This document shows positions 14,742 through 21,977 of a stretch of DNA of 30,534 bases, piece by piece (position 1 is the stretch's first letter; each line of letters starts with the position of its first letter). The notes under the pieces were generated by a model that was given only the letters and a program-made list of their open reading frames with translations, was not told the DNA's origin and searched no databases. The stretch covers positions 1-30,534 of the forward strand of contig JAAZUZ010000003.1 of NCBI GenBank assembly GCA_018623875.1, read 5' to 3'. A program made the position numbers and the translations under genes. Source of the DNA: Synechococcus sp. HW_metabat.21 (lineage in GTDB: Bacteria; Cyanobacteriota; Cyanobacteriia; PCC-6307; Cyanobiaceae).

Positions 14742-15824
14742 TCAGCCTTCAAGAGCTGCCAGTAGTTGATCGCCCATCGCCTGGCAACCCAGTTGGGTGC
14801 ACCCTTCGGCCATCAAATCGCCGGTCCGATAGCCCTGGGCCAGCACGCGGTCGACGGCCTGCTCGAGGGCGGTGGCGGCGGCGTCCTGCTTGAGGCCGAC
14901 CCGCAGCATCATCGCGGCACTGAGGACCATGGCCATTGGATTGGCCTTGTCCTGGCGGGCGATGTCGGGGGCAGAGCCGTGGATGGGCTCGAACAGGCCC
15001 GGGCCGCTTTCGCCGAGGGAGGCCGACGGCAGCATGCCGATGGAGCCGCTGAGCATGGCGGCTTCATCGCTGAGGATGTCGCCGAACAGATTGCTGGTCA
15101 GCAGCACGTCGAACTGGCGGGGATTGCGCACCAGTTGCATCGCGGCGTTGTCCACGTACATATGGCTCAGCTCCACCCCCGCGTAGCTGCTGGCGTGGAG
15201 AGCCTCAACGCGATCGCGCCAGAGCTGGCTCACGTCGAGGACATTGGCCTTGTCGACACTGCAGAGGCGGCCACTGCGCTGTTGGGCGATGTCAAAACCG
15301 ACCTTGGCGATGCGGTCGATCTCGTCGTCGAAGTAGGCCATCGTGTTGAAGCCGCGCACGCGGCCCTCGGCCTCGACCCGGCCCTTGGGGGTGCCGAAGT
15401 AGACGCCCCCGGTCAGTTCGCGGACCACCATCAGGTCGACCCCTTCAATGACCTCGCGCTTCAGGGTCGAGGCATCGATCAGGGCCGGGATGATCTTCAC
15501 CGGGCGGAGATTCGCGAATAGCCCCATGCCGGAACGCAGGCCCAGCAGGCCGCTCTCAGGACGCTTCTCGCGGGGAAGGCTGTCGTATTGGGGGGAGCCG
15601 ATCGCGGCAAGCAGAACCGCGTCGGCGGCTTTGCAGGCCTCGAGGGTGCTGGAGGGCAGGGGTTCGCCGGTGGCGTCGATGGCGCAGCCCCCCATCGGCT
15701 GCTCGTCGTAGATCAGCTCGAAGCCGTGGCTGCGGCTGACCGCATCCAGCATCTGGCGGGCCACCGCCGTGATTTCAGGACCGATCCCGTCACCGGGGAG
15801 CAGGGTGATCCGGAAGCTGGTCAT
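14742..15824 (-). CDS. leuB: 3-isopropylmalate dehydrogenase
   Basis: A 360-residue NAD-dependent decarboxylating dehydrogenase of leucine synthesis. The N-terminus has L-L-P-G-D-G-I-G-P-E-I. Substrate-binding segments include L-L-G-L-R-S-G-M-G-L-F-A-N-L-R-P and V-R-E-L-T-G-G-V-Y-F-G. The isocitrate/isopropylmalate signature N-L-F-G-D-I-L-S-D-E-A-A-M-L-x-G-S-I-G-M-L-P is complete. F-E-P-I-H-G-S-A-P-D-I follows. Length and all motifs are normal. It lies 27 bases after lpxD and is probably co-transcribed with it. Confidence 0.97.
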   Translation of the reverse strand: MTSFRITLLPGDGIGPEITAVARQMLDAVSRSHGFELIYDEQPMGGCAIDATGEPLPSSTLEACKAADAVLLAAIGSPQYDSLPREKRPESGLLGLRSGMGLFANLRPVKIIPALIDASTLKREVIEGVDLMVVRELTGGVYFGTPKGRVEAEGRVRGFNTMAYFDDEIDRIAKVGFDIAQQRSGRLCSVDKANVLDVSQLWRDRVEALHASSYAGVELSHMYVDNAAMQLVRNPRQFDVLLTSNLFGDILSDEAAMLSGSIGMLPSASLGESGPGLFEPIHGSAPDIARQDKANPMAMVLSAAMMLRVGLKQDAAATALEQAVDRVLAQGYRTGDLMAEGCTQLGCQAMGDQLLAALEG

Positions 15825-15851
15825 CGACGTCCGCCTGGGCTTCCGGGGAGG

Positions 15852-16919
15852 CTACGGCTTGACTTGTTTCTCCAGCTGGCGCAGCGCCTTCCCTAGCTCA
15901 GGAAGTTTGTTGAAGGCCGCCGAACAGCGCAGCCAGAGGCGGTTTGGGATCGCGGGATAGCCACTGACGACCTCCCCGGCGGCCACCTCACCGTGCACCC
16001 CGGATTTGGAGGAAGCGATGGAGCGATCGCCCATGACGGCCTTGTTGGCGAGGCCCACTTGGCCGGCCAGGATGACGCCGTTGCCCAGGCGGGCTCCACC
16101 GGCGATGCCGACCTGGGCGGCCAGGGCGCAACCCTTACCGGTGGTCACGCCGTGACCGATGTGGACGAGGTTGTCGATCTTGCTGCCGGCTCCGATGCGG
16201 GTCTCGCCGACGGAGGGGCGATCGATGGTGCTGCCGCAGCCCACCTCGACGCCGTCCTCGAGCACCACGAGACCGGTTTGCGGCATCTTGCGCCAGCCGC
16301 TCGCGGTTGGAACAAATCCAAACCCTTCACTGCCAACGACGGCATTGGAGTGGACCACGCAGCCCCGGCCGAGGCGGGAGCCGGGGTGCAGGACGGCACC
16401 GGCGTGGAGTTCACAGCCATCGCCGATCTGCACGTCGTCGTAGATGACGACGTTCGGGTGAATCGTGCAGGAGGCGCCGATCTGCACGTCACCGCCGATC
16501 ACGACATGGGCGCCCACGTGGCTGCCCATGCCCACCACAGCCTCCGGGGCAATGACGGCGCTGGGGTGAACGCCGGGAGCCTTTGGTTTGCGCGGATAGA
16601 GGGCATCGAGGGTTTCGGCAAAGCCCAGTCGCGGATCAGCCAGGGCGATCCAAGCCATGCCTTTGGCGGTGGCCTCCGCTTGGGCGGCCTCGCATTCGTT
16701 GCCCTTGGCCGGCAGCAGGACGGCGCTGGCACCACTGGCGTTCAGGGCGGCGGCCAGGGCGTTGCCGGCCTCCAGGAAACTCACCTGTCCGCTGAGGGCC
16801 TGATCCAGGGCCGCCGCCGCCTCCAGCTCGGGATCTTCCCCAAGGTGGTGCTGAAGGGACTCGATCCCGCCTGCGGCCTTCACCTCGCTCAGTTGGCTGA
16901 GCAGTTGGCTGAAGCGCAT
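15852..16919 (-). CDS. lpxD: UDP-3-O-(3-hydroxyacyl)glucosamine N-acyltransferase
   Basis: A 355-residue acyltransferase for the third step of lipid A synthesis. The N-terminal uridine-binding domain is followed by a long left-handed beta-helix of hexapeptide repeats (about residues 115-290: V-H-P-S-A-V-I-A-P-E-A-V-V-G and so on). The catalytic histidine lies in N-L-V-H-I-G-H-G-V (His253), preceded by G-S-E-G-F-G-F. The C-terminal helices end in a basic tail. It is slightly longer than many LpxD proteins. It sits between proB (47 bases upstream) and leuB (27 bases downstream). Its presence implies an LPS-type outer membrane. Confidence 0.95.
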   Translation of the reverse strand: MRFSQLLSQLSEVKAAGGIESLQHHLGEDPELEAAAALDQALSGQVSFLEAGNALAAALNASGASAVLLPAKGNECEAAQAEATAKGMAWIALADPRLGFAETLDALYPRKPKAPGVHPSAVIAPEAVVGMGSHVGAHVVIGGDVQIGASCTIHPNVVIYDDVQIGDGCELHAGAVLHPGSRLGRGCVVHSNAVVGSEGFGFVPTASGWRKMPQTGLVVLEDGVEVGCGSTIDRPSVGETRIGAGSKIDNLVHIGHGVTTGKGCALAAQVGIAGGARLGNGVILAGQVGLANKAVMGDRSIASSKSGVHGEVAAGEVVSGYPAIPNRLWLRCSAAFNKLPELGKALRQLEKQVKP

Positions 16920-16966
16920 TGGCGGCAGGGGGATGACCAGCGGATCGTAAGCCGATTCCGCAGGTC

Positions 16967-18040
16967 TCAGATGGCGGCGACCACGGCGAGGTGATCCCGA
17001 TGAATGGCCACACCGAGCTGACCCAGGTCCCCCTCCAATTCCTCGCTGGTCAGGGCGCTGAGGCCTCGGGCCAGTTCACGGCCGTCCTCGCTGATCACCC
17101 GGACGGCCTCGCGGCGGCCGAAGGATCCCTCCACGCTGGAGATTCCGACGGCCAGAAGCGAGGCTCCCTCCTCCAGTAATGCCTGCTCAGCGCCAGCATC
17201 CACCGTGATGCTGCCCTTGGGCAGCAGGGCATGGGCGAGCCAACCCTTACGGCTACTGAGGGGGGTCTCACTGGGGCGGAAGAGGGTGCCCAGCTGCTCA
17301 CCCGCCAAGAGGGCCTCCAGCACGGCGGGATCGCGGCCATCGGCCAGGCGCACCGGAATGCCGCTGGCCGTTGCAATGCGTGCTGCGGAGAGCTTCGTGG
17401 TCATCCCCCCGGTTCCCCAGCGGCCGCCGCCCTTGGCCACGCCCGCTAAGGCTTCGATCTCGGCGAGGGAATGGACCTCGGGGATCGGTTTGGCATCGGC
17501 ATCGCTACGGGGATCACCGGAGTAGAGGCTGTCGATGTCGGTCAGCAAGACCAGTTCATCGGCCTGGATCGCCGCCGCGGCCAACGCCGAGAGGGTGTCG
17601 TTATCGCCAAAGCGCAGCTCATCGGTCGCCAGGGTGTCGTTTTCATTGATCACCGGCGTCACCCCCCAGCTGAGCAACTGCTCGAGGGTTCGGCAGGCGT
17701 TTTGGTAGCGCCGCCGCGAGGCGAGATCCGCTCGGGTCAGGAGCACCTGGGCGACAGAACGGCCGTGGGCGGCAAAGGCCTGGTCATAGAGCGTCATCAA
17801 CCGGCCTTGCCCGACGGCGGCTGAGGCCTGCAGGGCCTCGAGCTCCGTGGGCCGCTGTTCGAGTTGGAGGGCATTGCAGCCAAGACCAACGGCGCCACTG
17901 GTGACGAGTACCACCGGTTCCCCCCGCCGCCAGAGGCCGCAGAGACTGGAGGCGAGATCAGCGATGACCGCGTCGGTCCCGCGGGAACCGCTGCCCCGCA
18001 GAACGCTGGTGCCGATTTTGATGACTCGGCGGGTTGCCAT
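16967..18040 (-). CDS. proB: glutamate 5-kinase
   Basis: A 357-residue enzyme for the first step of proline synthesis. The amino-acid-kinase domain shows V-I-K-I-G-T-S-V-L near the N-terminus, V-L-V-T-S-G-A-V-G-L-G, V-I-N-E-N-D-T-L-A, L-R-F-G-D-N-D-T-L-S-A and L-L-T-D-I-D-S-L-Y. The G-T-G-G-M-T-T-K signature follows. A C-terminal PUA domain of about 80 residues (from K-G-S-I-T-V-D-A-G-A) is present, as in the full-length bacterial form. The ATG lies two bases after the TAA of the YqeG-type gene, so the two are probably translated together. Confidence 0.96.
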   Translation of the reverse strand: MATRRVIKIGTSVLRGSGSRGTDAVIADLASSLCGLWRRGEPVVLVTSGAVGLGCNALQLEQRPTELEALQASAAVGQGRLMTLYDQAFAAHGRSVAQVLLTRADLASRRRYQNACRTLEQLLSWGVTPVINENDTLATDELRFGDNDTLSALAAAAIQADELVLLTDIDSLYSGDPRSDADAKPIPEVHSLAEIEALAGVAKGGGRWGTGGMTTKLSAARIATASGIPVRLADGRDPAVLEALLAGEQLGTLFRPSETPLSSRKGWLAHALLPKGSITVDAGAEQALLEEGASLLAVGISSVEGSFGRREAVRVISEDGRELARGLSALTSEELEGDLGQLGVAIHRDHLAVVAAI

Positions 18041-18042
18041 GG

Positions 18043-18594
18043 TTAGGGAAGGTCCGCTCCGGCGAGTTGGGCCAGCTTCACCTCAAAGCGCTGCCAGTGG
18101 TCATGGCGGCAGGGTTGACCGCTGGGGTCAATCGGTTTGACCAAGACGGTGTACATCCCGAGGCGGTTGCCCACCAGCACGTCGGTGAAGACCCGGTCCC
18201 CCACCATCGCGACTTGGTCAGCGGGAAGATCGAGTTGCTGCAGCACCCGCCGCAGGGGAGAGCGGCGCGGTTTGCCGGCGCTGGTGGTGAAGTCCACGCC
18301 CAACTGCTCGGCGACACCGCCGATGCGCGTTCGGGAGGGGTTGTTGCTGAAGAGGTGCAGGGGCACCGTCGCCTGGGCACGCTTCAGCCAGGCCGCCATT
18401 GGCTCCGGCAGGGTGGACCCCCGATGGGGCAGCAGGGTTCGGTCCACATCAAGGACCAGGGCCCTGATCCCCTGGGCCAGCAGGCCATCCAGGGGCAGAT
18501 CCACCAGGGTGCCTGCGGCCACCAGGTTGGGTTGCAGCAGATCCGAGACGGAGCGACGGGTCACCGAATCAGTCGTCACCGAGCTCCCGCTCAT
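18043..18594 (-). CDS. YqeG/GEP4-type HAD phosphatase (possible phosphatidylglycerophosphatase)
   Basis: A 183-residue HAD-IIIA phosphatase. The nucleophile motif is D-V-D-R-T-L (Asp49, Asp51), unusual only in having Arg where many relatives have Asn. Further motifs are L-F-S-N-N-P-S, the K-P-R lysine, and V-G-D-R-V-F-T-D-V-L-V-G-N. YqeG/GEP4 relatives in yeast and chloroplasts dephosphorylate phosphatidylglycerol phosphate; that role here is inference. The ATG at 18594 overlaps the end of the DUF3727 gene by 26 bases. A GTG at 18564, just after that stop, is a credible alternative start. proB follows after two bases. Confidence 0.85.
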   Translation of the reverse strand: MSGSSVTTDSVTRRSVSDLLQPNLVAAGTLVDLPLDGLLAQGIRALVLDVDRTLLPHRGSTLPEPMAAWLKRAQATVPLHLFSNNPSRTRIGGVAEQLGVDFTTSAGKPRRSPLRRVLQQLDLPADQVAMVGDRVFTDVLVGNRLGMYTVLVKPIDPSGQPCRHDHWQRFEVKLAQLAGADLP

Positions 18595-19138
18595 CGAGTT
18601 CCGCTTCGATCAGGGGCTGGACGCGCTCGAACTCCTCGCCTTCAACGAGGACGCCCTCGCCGTTCTCCATCCGGGCAACCACAAAGAAGGGGTCCAGGGG
18701 GATGAAGAGGCCGTATTCCTTCTCCTCAGCCCGGAACTGGATCAGCATTTCGTAGAGGTCGGTCTCGTCCTCGTCGTCCCCGTCCAGCTCGTCGTCGTCG
18801 AACTCCTCGGGGTCGGGCTCTTCCAGATCACCGCTGACGGTGAGGGTGACGGCGGAGCGCACGAGGGTGAGGTCGTGCTCCTGCAGCACCACATCCGCGA
18901 TCGAGAGGATCGGCTCGGCGTTGCTCAGCTCTTCAATGACCTCGTCTTCGCCGTTTTCGTTTTCGGCGATCTGCACGAGGCAGACCGGGGTGTCGACGGG
19001 GGTGAGCAGGGCGTAATCCTTGCCCTCGAGGGGGATCAGTTGCTCGAGGAAGCAGAGCAGCTGGCGCCCGCTCTGGTCCCGCACCAGCACGGTGGGGACA
19101 TCACCGGTGCCGTTGATGCTGGGGCCGTCAGTGCTCAT
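18569..19138 (-). CDS. DUF3727 (with DUF1292-like N-terminus) protein
   Basis: A 189-residue acidic soluble protein conserved in cyanobacteria and plastids, of unknown function. The N-terminal part (V-L-V-R-D-Q-S-G-R-Q-L-L-C-F-L-E … Y-A-L-L-T-P-V-D-T-P-V) is DUF1292-like. A very acidic linker (E-E-F-D-D-D-E-L-D-G-D-D-E-D) leads to a repeat-like second module (Y-G-L-F-I-P-L-D-P-F-F-V-V-A-R). The ATG at 19138 lies 20 bases after ruvX; a longer frame upstream would overlap ruvX and is not used. Its end overlaps the YqeG-type gene. It sits in a ruvX-DUF3727-yqeG-proB cluster. Confidence 0.85.
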   Translation of the reverse strand: MSTDGPSINGTGDVPTVLVRDQSGRQLLCFLEQLIPLEGKDYALLTPVDTPVCLVQIAENENGEDEVIEELSNAEPILSIADVVLQEHDLTLVRSAVTLTVSGDLEEPDPEEFDDDELDGDDEDETDLYEMLIQFRAEEKEYGLFIPLDPFFVVARMENGEGVLVEGEEFERVQPLIEAELDERELGDD

Positions 19139-19158
19139 GGCGGGTGGGGGAGATGTCC

Positions 19159-19638
19159 TCAGGATGCCTGGGCGTCGGGCCCGCGGCCAAGGGGCGGGGT
19201 CGCCTTGCTGATCGCTGCAGGCTCGGGTCCCTCCTGGAGCCACTGTTCCAAGAGCAGGGCGGCGGCGGCGCTGTCGAGGGCGCCAGTTCGATCACCGCGC
19301 AGGCCAAAGCGTTCGGCGGCATCCCAGCTGCTGGCGTATTCATTGACGAAGGCCAGCGGCAGATTCAGATCCCTGGCGAGACGCTCGCCATAGCGGCGGC
19401 AGTGCTCGGCTTGGGCGGTGGGCTGCTGCTGGGCATCGAGGGGGAGCCCGACCACGAGCGCCAGGATCCGCCGCTCTTGCACGAGTGTCTTGAGCCGCTC
19501 GAGGTCAGCTGGGTAGCGGCCACGGTGGAGGGCGGGCAGTGCCTTGACGGTGAGGCCTAGAGCATCACAACCGGCGAGGCCGATGCGTTTGCGGCCCACA
19601 TCCAGCGCAAGGACCGATCGGGGAGCTGGGGCCGCCAC
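19159..19638 (-). CDS. ruvX: RuvX/YqgF-family putative pre-16S rRNA nuclease / resolvase
   Basis: A 159-residue RNase-H-fold protein. The first acidic motif is A-L-D-V-G-R-K-R-I-G-L-A (Asp13). Then come V-V-G-L-P-L-D, the V-N-E-Y-A-S-S segment (Glu), and the final A-L-D-S-A-A-A motif with the third acidic residue. YqgF proteins act in 16S rRNA 5'-end maturation and are also named Holliday-junction resolvase-like. The GTG start shares one base with the TAG of the upstream gene (TAGTG), so translation is probably coupled. Confidence 0.92.
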   Translation of the reverse strand: MAAPAPRSVLALDVGRKRIGLAGCDALGLTVKALPALHRGRYPADLERLKTLVQERRILALVVGLPLDAQQQPTAQAEHCRRYGERLARDLNLPLAFVNEYASSWDAAERFGLRGDRTGALDSAAAALLLEQWLQEGPEPAAISKATPPLGRGPDAQAS

Positions 19639-20669
19639 TAGCGCCCGAGTGGGGTTGGGATGGGCTTCTGCCCGGGTTGCAGCTGCCCAAGAACGGCTTC
19701 GAGCTTGCGGCTGACCACCTGGCTGGTCTGGGGGGCATGGCGGCGCCAGACGCTGCGGGCCATCACCACCTCTTCGCCCTCAGGGGCCATGCCCAGGCTC
19801 TGAAGCCATTGGTTGTGCTCGTGTTGGAGCACATCGCTGCGGATCAGCACTTCCCCAAGCCCGCTGGCGCATTGCTCGAGCAGCAGCTGGAGGGGCGCTC
19901 CAAGCAGGTGCTGCCAGCCGGGGTGGAGGCTGAGCTCAAGTTCAGGGATCTCGCGGTGTCCGGGGCGCAACCTCCGAACCCCCGCAACGGCCTGTTGGCG
20001 GTTGGTGTCCAGCAGCATCAAGCTGGGCTGCTCGCTTTGATCCAAGAGGTCATCCACACGCCGGTCCAGCAGTTGCCGCAGTTGGGCCGGCAGGGCGGCT
20101 TGCTCCAACTGCCACATCGCTAGTGCGGTGCGGCGATTCAGCGGCAGCAGTTCCAGATCCGCAGGCAGGGCCCGATCGAGGGGCTGTTGGGGCGGTTCCC
20201 AGCGCCAGAGGGTTTCGTGGCGGAGTTGTTGGAAGCCCTGTTGCCGCAGCAGACCGAGGCGAGTGCTGTCGGTGCCGGGGCTGGTGGCGATCCAACTGGC
20301 GGCATTCGGGCTCCCCTGGATCGCGGCCCGCACCAAGGCGGCCTCGATGGCCATCCGCCCCGCTTCCCCCGCTGCGAGGCTCGCCTCACCGCTGCGCAGG
20401 TGTTGGATCTGCCAGCAGCTGCCGCTGCGGTTCAGGCGTTGGCTGACCACCAACCCCAGCGGTGCCTGGGGGTCCCGGAAGGCCACGAAGGTTTCCGAGG
20501 CCAACGAAGGACGGGGGGCGAGGCGTTGCAGCAGCCGCTCCGGTCCCTGCAGCAACAGGCAGCGCTGCAGCAGGGGCAGAAGGTCGGTGAAGCAGGGATC
20601 CTGCAGAAAGGGCAGCTGCCATCCCCGCAGCGGCTTCACCTGAAGACTGGGTTGAGCGGCTGAGGACAC
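19638..20669 (-). CDS. conserved hypothetical protein, possible degenerate GNAT fold
   Basis: A 343-residue soluble protein rich in Leu, Gln and Arg that I cannot assign firmly. A segment at about 60-150 (V-A-F-R-D-P-Q-A-P-L-G-L-V-V-S-Q-R … L-G-L-L-R-Q-Q-G-F-Q-Q-L) has the order of an acetyltransferase domain, with a terminal R-x-x-G-F helix-strand. The second half (about 230-310) has a similar order: V-A-G-V-R-R-L-R-P-G-H-R … W-L-Q-S-L-G-M. A tandem GNAT-like protein is therefore possible, but the acetyl-CoA loop is not clear in either half. It uses a GTG start and couples to ruvX by TAGTG. Confidence 0.6.
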   Translation of the reverse strand: MSSAAQPSLQVKPLRGWQLPFLQDPCFTDLLPLLQRCLLLQGPERLLQRLAPRPSLASETFVAFRDPQAPLGLVVSQRLNRSGSCWQIQHLRSGEASLAAGEAGRMAIEAALVRAAIQGSPNAASWIATSPGTDSTRLGLLRQQGFQQLRHETLWRWEPPQQPLDRALPADLELLPLNRRTALAMWQLEQAALPAQLRQLLDRRVDDLLDQSEQPSLMLLDTNRQQAVAGVRRLRPGHREIPELELSLHPGWQHLLGAPLQLLLEQCASGLGEVLIRSDVLQHEHNQWLQSLGMAPEGEEVVMARSVWRRHAPQTSQVVSRKLEAVLGQLQPGQKPIPTPLGR

Positions 20670-20710
20670 GGCGGCGCCGAGGGGGCCTCTATCAATGTTA
20701 TGGGCGATCG

Positions 20711-21892
20711 CTAGTTCGGGCGAACGAGCACCAGGGGTGTGCGCTCGTTGGCGTTGCCCGCTGGGTTCGGTTTGAGGGCGCGTGCTAGCAGCGCTTCATC
20801 GCAGCCGGGACTGGAGGCCAGCACCTTGACCCGGCCCAGGTCGTTGACATCGACAACGGCGACGGCGACACCCAATTCGGCGGCGAGTTGCCGGCAGACC
20901 TCGCTGCTCTGGACGGGGCCCAAGACGATGGTCTGGTCGTAGGGAGGCGTGGTGCCGGTGACGTCGTCGATCAGACGGGCCTGCTCGCCGGCCAGCCGGT
21001 AGAACCAACCTTTGGAGCCCACCAGCTTGAGGGCGGTGCCCGCGAGCCAGGCGCAGAGGACGCGGGCTGGGCCGACGTTGTCGATCAGGGTCTGCAGACC
21101 ACAGGCGGTCGCCAGAGAGCTGGTGGGATGGAAGACGCGGCAGAGCAGCCGGGCCAGGCTTGAGGGCTGAAGATTGGCTGGGTGGTTGTAGCGGCCCTGC
21201 ATGACCGCCAGGGGGGTCTCACCGATGGTCAGAACATCGCCGGGTTGGAGCACTGCACCGGCGTAGTGGCGGAGCACCTCGGCGGGATCGTCGAGGGTCC
21301 CGAGCAGATGGGTGCGGATGGGCAACACGCTGCAGCGATCCCCCTGGCGCCAGTTGGCGCTCGAGCCCTGGGCGGGGGCGGGACGGCGTAGGGGAATGAG
21401 CACCCCATCGCGTTGCTGCAGGCGACCGAAGGGGCCGTAGTTGATCCACAGGATCTCCAGCCAGAGGGTGTCGAGCAGTTGGCGCAGCTCGATTTCGTCG
21501 TTGGCCTCCAGGGTGATCAGCGCTTCGGCTTGGGTGGTCTTGCGTCCTTTAACGATGTAGGCGAACCAGTAGCCATCGCTGCGGGCGTGCTCATCGGGGT
21601 GCTGCGGGGTCAGGCTGCAGCGGACGTTGACGTTGGAGAGATCGGAGCGCCCCAGCAGGGTCGGCTTGAGTTCAATTTCAGGGACAAAGACCTCCATCCG
21701 CGGATGGGGGTTGCGGATGCTGATGGTGCCTTTGACCTGCCACCGGTTGGCGCTGCTGCGCTGCACCTTCCAGCCACTGCTGCTGAGACGCAGGGGGGAG
21801 GCCGGCCGTAGGCGATGGCGCAGCTCCAGCCAGAGCAGCGCCAGGCCGAAGACCAGGGCGGCGATCAACACGACGGCAAACAGGGCGGCCAA
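20711..21892 (-). CDS. membrane-anchored protein with F420-0:gamma-glutamyl ligase (CofE)-like domain
   Basis: About 393 residues. An N-terminal membrane helix (F-A-V-V-L-I-A-A-L-V-F-G-L-A-L-L-W-L) is followed by a beta-rich region (K-V-Q-R-S-S-A-N-R-W-Q-V-K-G-T-I-S-I-R-N-P-H-P, LEA14-like in appearance). The C-terminal domain, from about C-S-V-L-P-I-R-T-H, resembles the COG1478/CofE-like proteins of picocyanobacteria: L-Q-P-G-D-V-L-T-I-G-E-T-P-L-A, F-H-P-T-S-S-L-A-T-A-C-G, A-R-L-I-D-D-V-T-G-T-x-P-P-Y-D, V-A-V-V-D-V-N-D-L-G. The reaction is unknown. The start is uncertain. An ATG at 22126 would lie inside the divergent phoH gene, so I prefer the TTG at 21892 just before the helix. The next gene begins 41 bases downstream. 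Confidence 0.7.
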   Translation of the reverse strand: MAALFAVVLIAALVFGLALLWLELRHRLRPASPLRLSSSGWKVQRSSANRWQVKGTISIRNPHPRMEVFVPEIELKPTLLGRSDLSNVNVRCSLTPQHPDEHARSDGYWFAYIVKGRKTTQAEALITLEANDEIELRQLLDTLWLEILWINYGPFGRLQQRDGVLIPLRRPAPAQGSSANWRQGDRCSVLPIRTHLLGTLDDPAEVLRHYAGAVLQPGDVLTIGETPLAVMQGRYNHPANLQPSSLARLLCRVFHPTSSLATACGLQTLIDNVGPARVLCAWLAGTALKLVGSKGWFYRLAGEQARLIDDVTGTTPPYDQTIVLGPVQSSEVCRQLAAELGVAVAVVDVNDLGRVKVLASSPGCDEALLARALKPNPAGNANERTPLVLVRPN

Positions 21893-21977
21893 CGGCGGAG
21901 CTTTGCGTTCTGCGGGAGCGTAGGTGGTGCAGCCGAAAAACCCGCTTAGCGTTTCGGCAACGCGGTGGTGAGCCCCG

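Noticed and set aside
20704..20711. GCGATCGC (HIP1-type) palindromes
   Set aside because: I saw four copies (7725, 15210, 16023, 20704). In sequence this GC-rich about one is expected by chance, so at most a slight excess, far below the enrichment of HIP1-rich cyanobacteria, and three are inside genes.
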